The position numbers were made by a program, and so were the translations under genes. Positions 10,705-20,874 of a stretch of 64,000 bases of DNA are shown piece after piece. Within the stretch, counting starts at the first letter, position 1; every line of letters begins with the position of its first letter. The notes under the pieces are model-generated. The model was not told the DNA's origin and made no database searches. It worked only from the letters and a program-made list of their open reading frames with translations. This stretch comes from Astragalus membranaceus (lineage: Eukaryota; Streptophyta; Magnoliopsida; Fabales; Fabaceae). Location: positions 123,554,871-123,618,870 of the forward strand of contig CM076848.1 in NCBI GenBank assembly GCA_039519185.1. Direction: 5' to 3'.

Positions 10705-11440
10705 TTTTTTTTTTGTCGAAATTGCTTGATTTTCATTAAAATGGGCAAGGCCCAAACCAGTACAATCATATATTGTCAACATAGGCCCAGAACAGTAACA
10801 TGAACGATTCAAGGGTCTTACGACACAACGGCCCAACAAGATTCAAACATTTTAGCCCAAAGGCTTAACACATCAAGGGACTTACGAATCAATCTGCCCT
10901 TAGCTAAAGCTCTAAACTACATAAGAAATGAAGTTACATAAAAATAGAACAAGACCTAATGGGCCATAACAGCAGTACATCATAACAAACCGGTCCATTA
11001 GGGTTTCCAAAGCCATTAGCCAAGAGTACCAAAGTGCCCTCGATGTCACCACCACCCACCGAGATTGGAACTAGCCTCCCAGCATGCAACCAGCGACAAC
11101 CTCCACCACTGGCCAACAAGACAACCACCACCGCCAAGAAACTGATCCACAAAGAAAACCATGGGGGAAAAACGGAAAGTCCAGAGCTGTCTCGTAAATG
11201 AATGCCAAACGGCCAAAGGGAAACAAATCCTTGGGAGATGTGAGCCACACAAAATGATCGGAGACTGAGAAAAGGAGAACTGAAGAATGCACAAGGACCA
11301 TATCCAACCAAAACAAGTGTAGAACAACCGAAAATTCAGAGTGAGCACCGAGAGAAGCTCCAAACACTGGAAATCAACAAGATCACAAAGGAAATATGGG
11401 GAGAAAGACGGAAAGTCCTGAACTTTCTCCGTAATAGTAT
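10705..11440 (-). mobile_element. LINE-like 3' end fragment, copy 2 (longer)
   Basis: Same start as copy 1, extending beyond the duplication. Overlapping minus-strand frames of 98-125 codons (10934-11367) contain no motif I recognise and look accidental. The right border is a guess. Confidence 0.35.
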
Positions 11441-12630
11441 TGGACCTTAGTGTTGTAGCCTAAAGATGCAGCCCAATATTAGAGTTGATGGCTTGCTCTA
11501 TTTACTTTTCAATTCTGCTGATTCACCCCCTTGTTTGCTGATTTCACCCCCTCGCTCAAAAAATAGAATATAAGTTACAGTTCGTCTCTTTTCACAAGCG
11601 TAAAAGTCAGCGCTGCCACATAATCCACGTTACATCACAAAATATGCAAAACTTCATGGTACAACACAAAATCCACCTCTGAATGCATTCGTGATGTCGT
11701 TTTCGTCAATGAGAGCTTCATTTGTCGCGTTTTCTCTCTCTAGGCGGACTGTAATTGGCACTTTCCGGCCACCACGGTCTCCCATCGGAAAAACAGACGT
11801 CGTTTTCGCATTCTACACGTCGAAATCTTCGAGAAGCACTAGTACCTTGTTCATTTCGGTGAAGTTGACGTCGGACCCCTGTTATCTCGGTGAGACATTC
11901 TCCAGTCACTCTTTTTGTTTCGTTTTGATTTCATTTCAGCTATAAAGTCTTTCAAAAATTGTATGAAACTATTTTTATACTATTGATAGCCACTTTTTGC
12001 TTCCCGAGCTCCGTGCCAGCAACGACGTAAACACCTCCAACCTCCTCCAACCTTCTTTTCTCTTCGATTTCTCACTCGTTTGACCACAAAAAATGCAAAA
12101 TGTCATGGTCCAACACAAAATCCACCTCTGAATGCGTTCGTGATGTCTACTTCGTCAATGAGAGCTTCGTTTGTCTCGTTTACTCTCTCTAGGAGGACTG
12201 TAATTGGCACTTTCCGGACTGAAAAATTTCATGGTCCTACAAAAGATTATTACATAATTTATCGATTTTACATTGATTGTTTTTGCTATATGATGTTTTG
12301 CTTTGACGCGTTGGTGACAATGGCTATCGATGGAAAAAGACAAGAATACTTATTTTATACGAGACTGACTCAAGCTCACTACGACGACAGATATGACTAT
12401 ACCAAGAGGAAAGATTTGCATGAAGAATTGTTCAATCATAAATGTGAGGGTCCCTCGTTTGGGGCACCCAGTGACCCCGACTTGTGTTTTATCTGTTATG
12501 TGTTATGTGAAATCATTGTATGAGCAGTGATGTGACTTTGTGTCGTGAAGTCAGTCTCTATACGCGTTCATTGTAGGAGCAATGAAGTAAATTGTTAATC
12601 TTAGTATATGTGTGTTTTAGTGTTGGTAAC
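11441..12630. other. anonymous intergenic sequence with a direct repeat
   Basis: No gene recognised. Open frames of 62-147 codons (11691-11945, 12080-12523) have no known motif. The shared part of these frames is explained by the dispersed 133-bp repeat listed separately. This may be the pre-insertion host DNA around the LINE. Confidence 0.5.
11636..11768. repeat. 133-bp dispersed direct repeat, partner at 12085-12217
   Basis: Both copies run from cacaaaa..atgcaaaa to actttccgg, are 133 bp long and about 90% alike by eye. They are 449 bp apart and contain gtcaatgagagcttc. The origin is unknown. Confidence 0.85.
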
Positions 12631-12806
12631 TGAAATTTTTTTTTAAACAAAAGGAAAGGAGCCTCATTAAAACCTTCTGATGCAAAACCCTCCTCAGGGA
12701 TAAAAACATCTAGAAGGAAAGAGTACTCCCCCCTATTTCATTAAAAAACAAAAATCAAAAAAAAAAAAGCACGGGGGACATAAACCAAAACCCATGCAAA
12801 CAAGCA

Positions 12807-13320
12807 TTACTGTCTGAAACGAAAATAAGGAAGACCAACCCTATTACGGATAAAATCATCCTTAATAAAATTGGGAATAGAATTCCACCATTGGAATCCA
12901 GACAGGTTGGTCCCATGAGACGCAAGCTTATCGGCGCAGTGATTCCCTTCCCAAAAAATATGAGTGCAAGTGACAGTCATTGATTTGAGAAGACCCGTGC
13001 AATTAAGCCAACGATTGCGGAGATTCCAAGGCACAATGGAGTGAGACGAGAAGGCCGTAAAAGCAAGCTGAGAATCACTCTCAATCCATAAACGATGCCA
13101 ACCTTTACGGAAAGCCACTTCAATGGCGACCATGACACCGACAAGCTCAGCATGAAGAGCGTAATTTGTACCAAGAGGGAGCATAAAACAGCCAAGAGAC
13201 TTAGCATTACTGTCGCGAAAGATACCCCCACAGGCAGCTAAACCAGGAGAGCCCCTCGCAGCGCCATCAGTATTACATTTAACCCAAAAGCAAGGAGGAG
13301 ACTTCCAGATAACCTCTATA
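12807..13320 (-). pseudogene. LINE RNase H domain (RVT_3 type)
   Basis: The minus frame reads WVKCNTDGAARGSPG, then ALHAELVGVMVAIE, IESDSQLAFTA and EGNHCADKLASHG. The acidic residues of the RNase H fold (D in TDG, E in HAE, D in ESDS, D in CAD) are all present. It lies at the 3' end of the LINE ORF2. The open frame upstream of the first Met extends this domain to about 13320. It is separated from zf-RVT by broken frame, so it is not part of one product here. Confidence 0.85.
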
Positions 13321-13598
13321 GTTGTAGGAGCCTTACGAGGCTTGCATTCAACCGAAAAACCCTAAAGAATCACAAAGTCCTGCATGGAGTTAGACGTGGA
13401 GCCCTTGCTGAGATTACCAGAAATGTTCACATTTGCCATGATCAAGTTTTTCAGGTAAGTGGGCAAGATCTTCTTGTTGTCAAAACGAATCTGACCAACA
13501 TCCTGCACTTGGTCAGACCAAGGGCGCAGACAGACTTCAACAATCGTCTCCGGGGAGGAAACATCAATATTAAGAGAAAGCTTACCACTAAGCCAGTC

Positions 13599-14218
13599 CT
13601 AGAGCTGCTTAGCGAAAGAACACTCACAGAATAGGTGCAAGGAGGACTCATAATCTGCTTCACAGAGACTACACATGGAAACAATGCCACATCCACGGCT
13701 TCTGAGCTGCTCATCAGTTGGCATACGGTGATGGAGGATTCGCCACATAAGAAAAGACTTGTATGGAGGGATAACACTTAGCCAAATATTCTTGAACCAC
13801 CTACTAGGCTGCCCAACAGGCCTGAAGTAAAGATAAGCATTTTTAAAAGTAAGCATACCATCGGTAGAGTTTTTCCAAATCAGCTGATCTTGAGAGTCAA
13901 ATGAAGGCAGATCTATTTCATGAAGGAGCGAAGCCAACTGAGGAAAGATATTGGAAAAAGAAGATGGAATACACCAGTGACCATTCTGAATGAAGTCACA
14001 AACACGGGCCTTGAGATAGTGCTGACGATGCTCAGGGACATTAAGAAGATTTACCAGAGGGGCCGGCATCCAAGGATCAATCCAAAAGTTGATACAGTCA
14101 CCTTTACCAATTTGCCAAATGCAGTTTTCTTGGATGGCAGATGGATGCTCACGCAAATTACCCCACAAAGAAGAACTGATATGATAAGAGATCGTAGTAT
14201 TATTTCTGAAGACCCTGG
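13599..14218 (-). pseudogene. LINE zf-RVT region
   Basis: Minus-strand translation contains WQIGKGDCINFWIDPWMP, then WKNIWLSVIPPYKSFLMW-like text (here WFKNIWLSVIPPYKSFLMWR) and LCEADYESSLHLFCEC. These are the cysteine/histidine motifs of the zf-RVT segment found after RT in plant LINEs. Frame shifts separate it from RT at about 14222, where part of the linker appears deleted. Confidence 0.85.
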
Positions 14219-14221
14219 ATC

Positions 14222-15889
14222 TTAACAGAACAGCCCAGCTGTTCTAGGAAATGCTGAGCTCCCAGCGGTTGGTCTACAAACCTTATGCCACGCCACAGTA
14301 ACCACTTTACGCTGATTGACGTCAACAGACCAAATGAAATTTCTAATCCAAGAATCCACCGTATTCAACAAAGAGGTAGGCCATTTGTAAATGAGGAAGC
14401 TGTAAATTAACATACTTTGAAAAACCGACTTGACCAGCTGCGCTCTTCCGGCAATAGAGAGGAGGGAAGCTTTCCACGCTGATAACTTGGCTTTAATCTT
14501 GTCAGCGATTGGCATTAAATAAACAGCTTTAGGCTTACCTTTGAAAATTGGAATACCCAAGTAGGTGAACGGCAACTGGCCAATAGAGAAGCCCAGGAGA
14601 TCGGCAATGCGACGCTGCCGGGTATTGGGGATGGCGCCCAAATGAACGGTAGATTTGCTAGAGTTAACAATCTGACCAGAAGCTTCACCATACTTAGTAA
14701 AGAAATTGAGGAGATTATGAAGATTTCTCTGCGAAGCTCTCCAAAAAATCATGATGTCATCAGCATAGAGGGTATGAGAGGGAACCTGAGTACCTCTAGG
14801 ACCATTGATTAACTGGAGGTCCCCATCTTGCACCAGCTTGGAGATGCCTCTGCTCAAAACCTCTTCAGCCAAGCAAAAAAGAAGGGGGGAGAGGGGGTCC
14901 CCTTGACGCACACCCCGCTTGCAACTAAAGAACCCAGAAGGCTTGCCATTGACTAAGATCGAAAGCTTTGCAGAGTGCAAAAGAGCATTAATCCAATCGC
15001 AGAATTTACTATCAAAACCAAAAGCCTTGAGGACTTTCAGAAGGAAATTCCAATCCAAAGTGTCAAAAGCTTTCGTGACATCAACCTTTAGAGCCATATT
15101 ACCACCAAAGGACCTGTTATGCAGCATATTAATGGCTTCAGAGGTTAAGCAGATGCAATCCGAAATGTTTCTACCTTGAATAAAGCCACGTTGCTGAGAT
15201 GAGACGATACGGGGAGCAATTCTGGAGAGACGGTCAGCCAGCACCTTAGTGATAATCTTAAACTTGAAGTTAGCAAGGGCGATAGGCCGGAACTTCTCAA
15301 TACTGTCAGCACCGTTGACTTTAGGAATAAGGACCACCAAATTAGAGTTGAAATTCGGAAGCAGCCAGCCATGCTTGTAGAACTGCTGAACCGCGCTCAC
15401 CATGTCTTCAGCGATGATGTCCCAGAAATGTTGAAAAAAGAAAGCGCCAAAGCCATCCGGGCCAAGGGCACCGTTAGAGTTCATGGCAAAGATGGCCTGC
15501 TTGACCTCTTCCCTATTAGGAACGTTGGTGAGCATAGTATTCTCCTCACCTATAACAAGATTAGGGATAATCTCCCCCACCATACCATTATCAAGACACT
15601 GATTATTAGAGGTAAAAATATTCTCAAAATAATTAACAACATGAGATTCAATATCATTAGAAGAAGTAAGAAGAACATCACCATGCTTTAGGGCAGTTAT
15701 TTGCTTGGTAATATGTCTAATCCTGACCATCTGATGGAAAAATTTTGTGTTTCGATCACCATGCGAGTGCCAATTAAGTCTAGATTTTTCGAGCCAGAAA
15801 TCCTCTTGGGAAGCTAAAGCTTGTTGCAGCTCAAGCTGAAGGGTCTTTTCTTGCTCATCCAACAACTCTGAATAGCCAACATTATCAAT
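14222..15889 (-). pseudogene. LINE reverse transcriptase
   Basis: The frame from the Met at 15865 is 547 codons. It contains FRPIALANFKFKIITKVLAD, QRGFIQGRNISD, VDVTKAFDTLDW, GVRQGDPLSPLLF and the YADD active site (residues 367-370, about 14756-14767). All RT fingers-palm motifs look intact. It copies the LINE transcript at the nicked target. It stays in frame with the endonuclease upstream, interrupted only by the TAG at 15890-15892. It ends early at 14222 after a frameshift in the linker. Confidence 0.9.
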
Positions 15890-16469
15890 CTACACTTGAA
15901 CCTGGTCTAGGGATGCAGACGCAACTTGCACCCGGAGATTAACGTCCCCAAAGACTTCTTTATTCCAAGCCTTAAGCTTTAACTTAAGATTTTTGAGCTT
16001 TTGATTGAGGACCACCATCGGGCATCCAACCACATGAGATTGCCAAACCTCCTTAATCACATTCAGGCAGTCAGGGTGATTCGCCCAGGTGCGAAGGAAT
16101 TTAAAAGAAGAGGGATGAGCACCATCTGTAGTCTGAAGATCAAGCAGTAAAGGGAAATGATCAGATTTAGATTTAGTAAGAGTATAGCAGGAGATACCTG
16201 TAAAAAAAGTAAAGCCCGCGTCATTGCAGATAGCCCGATCAAGTCTTTTCTCCGTGAAAGCCCCGCCTTTACGGCCATTAGACCAAGTGTACTGAACACC
16301 CCTAGTCGGCATATGAATCAAGTTATTCAGATTGGTCCAGTTCTGAAAATCTTCACAGGCAATTTTAGAGGGTGTGCCACTTCCCCTATATTCATGGCAG
16401 CCCAAAATAGCGTTCCAATCCCCAATAAAGCACCAAGGGATTTTATAAGTTTGCTGGAGAAGAGAAAGG
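15890..16469 (-). pseudogene. LINE endonuclease domain, C-terminal part
   Basis: The minus frame runs WCFIGDWNAILGCHEYRG, then TRGVQYTWSN, KRLDRAICN and KSDHFPLLLDL. These are the GD.N, T..W.N, LDR and SDH motifs of the exonuclease-endonuclease-phosphatase (APE-type) domain that nicks target DNA. The N-terminal part is missing because the LINE is 5'-truncated. A single TAG (15890-15892) separates it from RT. Confidence 0.88.
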
Positions 16470-16476
16470 TGAAATT

Positions 16477-16858
16477 AAATAAGATTCTAGTTGATGTCTT
16501 GTGACTGTGCTACGTTTGGATATATGTTATCCAAGATGGGAAAATGCATGTTTGGATTCTTGATAAATTGTTTGTGTTTTGTTGATGATATGTGGATTAT
16601 TATCTGGAGCCGTGAAACCTAGTGTTGTCTTCTTTGCTGTCGTTAAACATTATTCAAGAATATACTAAAGTTGTTATTCTATACGATATTTCAATAAAAA
16701 TTGTTGTTGTTGTTGTTGTTGTTGCTATTGATGTTGTTGTTATTGTTGTTGTCGTCGTTGGTGTTGTTGTTGCTTCTATTGTTGTTGGTGATGTTTTTGC
16801 TGATGTTGTTATTGTTGTTGTTGTTGCTGTTGTTGTTAGACACCGCGTCCGATTAGGT
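16477..16858. repeat. GTT-rich microsatellite and flank
   Basis: Imperfect GTT repeats run from about 16701 to 16838. No gene is present; the poly-Val and poly-Thr frames here are by-products. This is the left flank of the retrotransposon inserted at 16864, and the GTT-rich character resumes beyond its right end. Confidence 0.8.
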
Positions 16859-17544
16859 TCATGTGTAACACCCAAAATAATTTAATTAATTATTTAATTA
16901 AATTATTTAAGTGTTGCATTATTATTATTATATAAAATTATTAATATGGTGTTTTATTTTAATAAAGGAAGTAGTAACCGGTAATTACGGCGTAGTAGGA
17001 TCGGCCCAAGCGCCCAAGGCCCATCGAATTAGGCTCCTAGGCGCAAGGGTTTGAGACAAGCGTCTCATTTTGCGCAAAAGAAAGAAAGAAGTCGCAAAAG
17101 AGAGAAGAGAGAAGAGAGAAAAAGAAAGTTGCGAAGAGAGGAGAAGAAAGAGCGGTGTACGGCGCGCAAGAGAGAAGAGGAGCAAGGAGCTGTTGCTGTG
17201 GTTAGTTCGGTGTCTTCGTAGAGGAATCTTCATCTTCGGAAAAAGTAAGGTAAGGGTGGGTCTTACCTTATAATAGGGTTCATAATGAGATGTATGTGGG
17301 TTTAGGGCTTATATCGCTATCTTGTATGATTTTTGACGATGTTGTAATGTATGATTGTTTGGATGATGAATTGATGCACACTAAGTGCTTGTTGAGAAGT
17401 ACGTGACTTGTTAGGCGTATTTGATGATTGAAAATGTATGTTAGGTACTCGTTAAAATGTGTGTTTGAATATGTGAGAATGAATTTGTGATGTTTGAAGT
17501 TATTGTTGATTTGTAGTTGATTGAAATCCTTAATTGTTGGTCCT

Positions 17545-17690
17545 TACGAAATTGATGTGTTGATAATGAATATTACGAAATTGATGTTGATGATGATTAA
17601 TACGAAATTGGAGTTGATGATGATTGTTATGAAATTGGTGCTTTGATGATAGTTGTTATGAAATTGGTGTTTTGATGTTGTCTTGGATGT
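17545..17690. repeat. about 30-bp imperfect tandem repeat
   Basis: ACGAAATTG followed by (G/T)(A/T)GTTGATGATGATT-like text recurs about five times. The same array is present in the 3' LTR at 22266-22410. Confidence 0.8.
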
Positions 17691-17734
17691 ATACGAGGTG
17701 TTGGTGAACTTTGTAATGTTGATGTTCAAGTCCT

Positions 17735-18365
17735 AGGCGCCTTAGGCGCCATTGTTGTTGCCAATGTTGCGTTTTGTTGTTGTGCTGAAAACGGCGCCCT
17801 GCTCCTGGGCGCCATGTTGCTGTCTATGTTGCGTCCCTGTGTTGTTGTCTGGGCGCCATGGGCGCGTGTTGCCTGCTGTGTTGCGTTCAGTGTTGCTGTC
17901 CTGGGAGCCATGGGCGCCGGTTCCCTGTGTCTGGGCGCCAAGGGTGCCTAATTTTGGCTGCCCGCGTTGCGTTCCTAAGTTGTGTTTCCGTGTAGTTATG
18001 ATACCTTGATGTCATTGGTGTTGAGTTTTGGTTGTTAAGTTGCGTGTTCTGAAATGTCACTGGGATCCCCTCCCCTGGGCGCCAATGATGCTCCTGCGCC
18101 AGTTTTCGTGTTGCTGCCTGTGTCTAAGTGCTGGGCGCCAGGATCCCTCCTGCGCCAGTTTTTGTGTTGCTGCCTGTGTCTAAGTGCTGGGCGCCAGGGT
18201 CCCTCCTGCGCCAGTTTTCTGTGCTGCTGGGCGCCAGGATCCCTCCTGCGCCAGTTTTCAGTGGCTGCGCCAGTTTTCTGTGTTGCCTGGGCGCCAAGGG
18301 CGCCAGTTTGTGTGGCTGCGCCAGTTTTCCCTGCTAGGCGCCCAGTGCCTGGGCGCCATTTTCAG
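17735..18365. repeat. GGCGCC-rich tandem repeats in LTR
   Basis: The palindrome GGCGCC occurs more than a dozen times. At 18085-18260 it is part of units of about 40-56 bp built from ctgggcgccaggatccctc and ctgcgccagtttt. A matching array lies at 27240-27645 (and 22455-22675) in the 3' LTR. This stretch is far more G+C-rich than its surroundings. Confidence 0.88.
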
Positions 18366-19102
18366 GATGTTGCCCAAATGTTCCCCGGTTTTGTTTTTGT
18401 CATATCTTTTGACTCGGGTGTCCGTTTTAAGTGTTTCAAAGTGCGTTGTGAAGCTTATTCAGTCGTCTACAGTTACATTCTGTTTTAAGATAAAAATTAT
18501 TATTTTTATGATGGTTTATGGGCGCCTCAAGTGGCTGTCCCCGGTGGTCGTTGTTGACGTTGTAAAAATTATGCTGGTGTCTAAAAACTTTTAGTGTCCT
18601 GTTGCTGCCTGGTTGTGTCTTGGGTACTGTGTAGTGCTGTGAGGTGCTGTGATGTGATGCTGGCGCACTCTAGTGCTGCCATGTTGATATTATTGATGAT
18701 GGGTCTATTGACCAAATATTATTGATGTTGTTAAATGACGATGGGTCTATTGACCAAATTATACTGATGATGTTATTGACGACGGGTCTAATGACCAAAA
18801 TGACGATGATGATATGGATGACGTTGTTGTTGTGATGATTATGTTTTGTTGGTTGTTCATGAAGTCACATGCATACATGTGCATATAATGACGATGTAAG
18901 GCTGCGGTCTCGAGCTAGTGACGATGAATAAGGCTCAAAAAGTGACGATGTGTCCAATTGGCAAAATTAGTGACGATGATGGTACCAGATGCATACTTGC
19001 ACTTCATACATTCATTCTCATCATTGACAATTATTATTTTGGTCGGTGTGCAATATATTTGTGTGGCAAATATAAATGTTGACGTAGTTGTGTAGTGAGC
19101 GC

Positions 19103-19339
19103 TGTATATATATATATATGTATATATATATGTATATATATATATATGTATATATGTTATTATAGTTGTTATAAAAATATTAAAAAGTTTTTATGTATAT
19201 ATCTATATTGGGGTGACTGCTGCTTATAAATGTATTACTATAGTTGTTACATATATATATAATTTGTAGAAGTTGTTATATATATATATTAAGGTTGTTG
19301 TTATACATATATATATATATACCTGTGTTGTTATAGTTG

Positions 19340-19374
<35 letters not shown>

Positions 19375-19464
19375 GTTGTGTTGTTATAGTTGGTGTATAT
19401 ATATATATATATATATATTACCATAGATGTTACATATATATATATATATAAATTGTAAAAGTCG

Positions 19465-19498
<34 letters not shown>
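19103..19498. repeat. TA microsatellite cluster
   Basis: Several TA runs are separated by short ttgttatagttg-type spacers. The homologous cluster at 28391-28935 in the other LTR has expanded to about 545 bp. Confidence 0.9.
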
Positions 19499-19508
<10 letters not shown>

Positions 19509-20003
19509 TGTTGTGATTGGTATAGTTCTGTACTCTGGCTTACTGCTTATTATAAGCTTTATTATACGGTTTAGACTCACCCCTTATGTTGATTATTACT
19601 ACAGGTAACCGTGAGTGAAGGCTTTTAACCCTTCATCCCTCGAGTCAGTCATGCTCTGATACGTAGCACCTGGGGGGCGAATAAACGTTATTTTTGGTTT
19701 TATTTTATGTGACACTGATGGATTTGTATTGGTGTTATTACAACTATGTTTGGAAACTATTTCTTTTAATCCGCTGCGTGTTGATGAACTATTTGTTGTA
19801 GACTTTTGAGTACTTGAGGGTTCGCCCAATTTATTGAGGAGCTACGTATTATGTCTTTTTTTTGAAATGATGAATTTTATCATAAATTTGTGTATGTTGA
19901 AAATGAAGTAAATGTAGCATCCCGTTTGGATGATTTGAAAAATAATTTTTATACTCTGATATTTTATTTTAAATTGCCGGGTAGAAATGGGGTGTTACAT
20001 TAG

Positions 20004-20015
20004 TGGTATCAAAGC
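20004..20015 (+). other. primer-binding site, initiator tRNA-Met type
   Basis: tggtatcaaagc lies 4 bp after the LTR. It matches the complement of the initiator Met tRNA 3' end used by many plant Ty3/gypsy elements, with one change relative to tggtatcagagc. Confidence 0.88.
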
Positions 20016-20118
20016 TGTTCGATCTGTCCGGCCAAGTTGTCCAGTCTTAGTGTCTTTTGACAATTAGGAGTTGTTAGATTAGTTCTAAGTGTTTTTTGTG
20101 CTGCAGTGTTAAGTTGAA

Positions 20119-20859
20119 ATGGCTGGAAGAAACGACGCTGCTCTTGCTGCTGCGTTGCAAGCTATGGCGCAAGCTGTGGAGAATCAGCAGAATGCCGGAG
20201 AGAACGCTGGGTTTCGGAGTCTGACTACATTCCAGAGAGAGAATCCGCCCACGTTCAAGGGCAAGTATGATCCCGATGGTGCTTTGGCTTGGTTGAAGGA
20301 AATGGAGAGGATTTTCCGAGTGATGGACTGTACCCAAGCACAGAAGGTCCGCTATGGTACGCACATGTTAGCTGAGGAAGCTGATGATTGGTGGTTAGGG
20401 ACGAGGCAGAGGTTAGAGGCTGCTAATGAAGAGATTACCTGGGAAGTGTTCAGCAGAGAGTTTAACCGTAAGTATTATCCGGAAGATGTCCGCGGGAAGA
20501 AGGAGATTGAGTTTCTGGAGCTGAAGCAAGGGAGTATGTCCGTATCAGAGTATGCCGCTAAGTTCGTGGAGCTGGCAAAGTTCTATCCGCATTACACTGG
20601 AGCTAATGCTGAGTTTTCTAAATGTATTAAGTTCGAGAATGGTTTGAGGCCTGAAGTTAAAAAGGCAATTGGCTACCAAAAGATCCGTGTGTTCGCTGAC
20701 CTGATAGATAGCTGCAGAATTTTTGACGAAGACAACAATGCGCATCGCAAGATTATGGGTGAGAAGAAGGACAAGCGTCAAGACTGGGGGAAGCCGTATG
20801 ATGTTCCGGCTGGAAGAGGTGGATCGAGAGTCGCTGAGGACCAGAAGGCTAGTGGGTGA
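20119..20859 (+). CDS. Gag capsid region (246 codons, ends at an in-frame TGA)
   Basis: The first Met (MAGRNDAALAAALQAM) lies 103 bp after the PBS, a usual Tekay-type gag start. The capsid region holds AWLKEMERIFRVMD, DDWWLGTRQR, FNRKYYPEDVRGKKE and QGSMSVSEYAAKF, the conserved retrotransposon gag domain that assembles virus-like particles. The frame stops with TGA at 20857-20859, before the zinc knuckles, but these continue in the same frame from 20875. A single base change, or a readthrough signal, therefore separates capsid from nucleocapsid. Otherwise undamaged. Confidence 0.88.
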   Translation: MAGRNDAALAAALQAMAQAVENQQNAGENAGFRSLTTFQRENPPTFKGKYDPDGALAWLKEMERIFRVMDCTQAQKVRYGTHMLAEEADDWWLGTRQRLEAANEEITWEVFSREFNRKYYPEDVRGKKEIEFLELKQGSMSVSEYAAKFVELAKFYPHYTGANAEFSKCIKFENGLRPEVKKAIGYQKIRVFADLIDSCRIFDEDNNAHRKIMGEKKDKRQDWGKPYDVPAGRGGSRVAEDQKASG

Positions 20860-20874
20860 GAAGCTCCTACTGGT

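Larger units (their letters stand above)
8983..11116. repeat. 1.07-kb tandem duplication
   Basis: Units 8983-10047 (1065 bp) and 10048-11116 (1069 bp) run in the same orientation with only scattered differences. Each holds the end of the RNase H relic, an LTR start, a MITE, an ATT microsatellite (about 9572-9606 and 10637-10674) and a LINE-like 3' end. The sequence acaaattctataacatcaag at both unit starts sets the junction. Confidence 0.9.
12638..16469 (-). mobile_element. 5'-truncated L1-type LINE retrotransposon
   Basis: On the minus strand the order is endonuclease, reverse transcriptase, zf-RVT and RNase H, then a 3' tail ending in a T run (12635-12644 on the plus strand). This is the ORF2 layout of plant L1 LINEs. 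The 5' end falls within the endonuclease domain, so ORF1 is absent, as expected for abortive target-primed reverse transcription. tgaaatt at 12631-12637 and 16470-16476 could be a short target-site duplication, but 7 bp is weak evidence. Confidence 0.9.
16864..19999 (+). mobile_element. 5' LTR of the non-autonomous chromovirus
   Basis: 3136 bp, TG...CA ends with the inverted repeat TGTAACACCC/GGGTGTTACA. It is unusually repeat-rich: 30-bp units near 17545, GGCGCC-rich units at 17735-18365, TGACGATG-type units at 18680-18980 and a TA microsatellite at 19103-19498. Compared with the 3' LTR it has 243 bp more (17205-17447). Open frames of up to 144 codons in the GGCGCC block are repeat by-products. 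Confidence 0.93.

Noticed and set aside
13920..15691. Plus-strand frames of 86-106 codons
   Set aside because: Antisense shadows of the LINE reverse transcriptase and zf-RVT region.
18054..18594. Overlapping 69-144 codon frames rich in Cys, Pro and Gln (also at 27340-28012)
   Set aside because: They lie in GGCGCC tandem repeats of an LTR, overlap in several frames and are duplicated only because LTRs are duplicated.
19224..19580. 118-codon Tyr/Ile-rich frame (and similar at 28375-28712)
   Set aside because: Translation of TA microsatellite.
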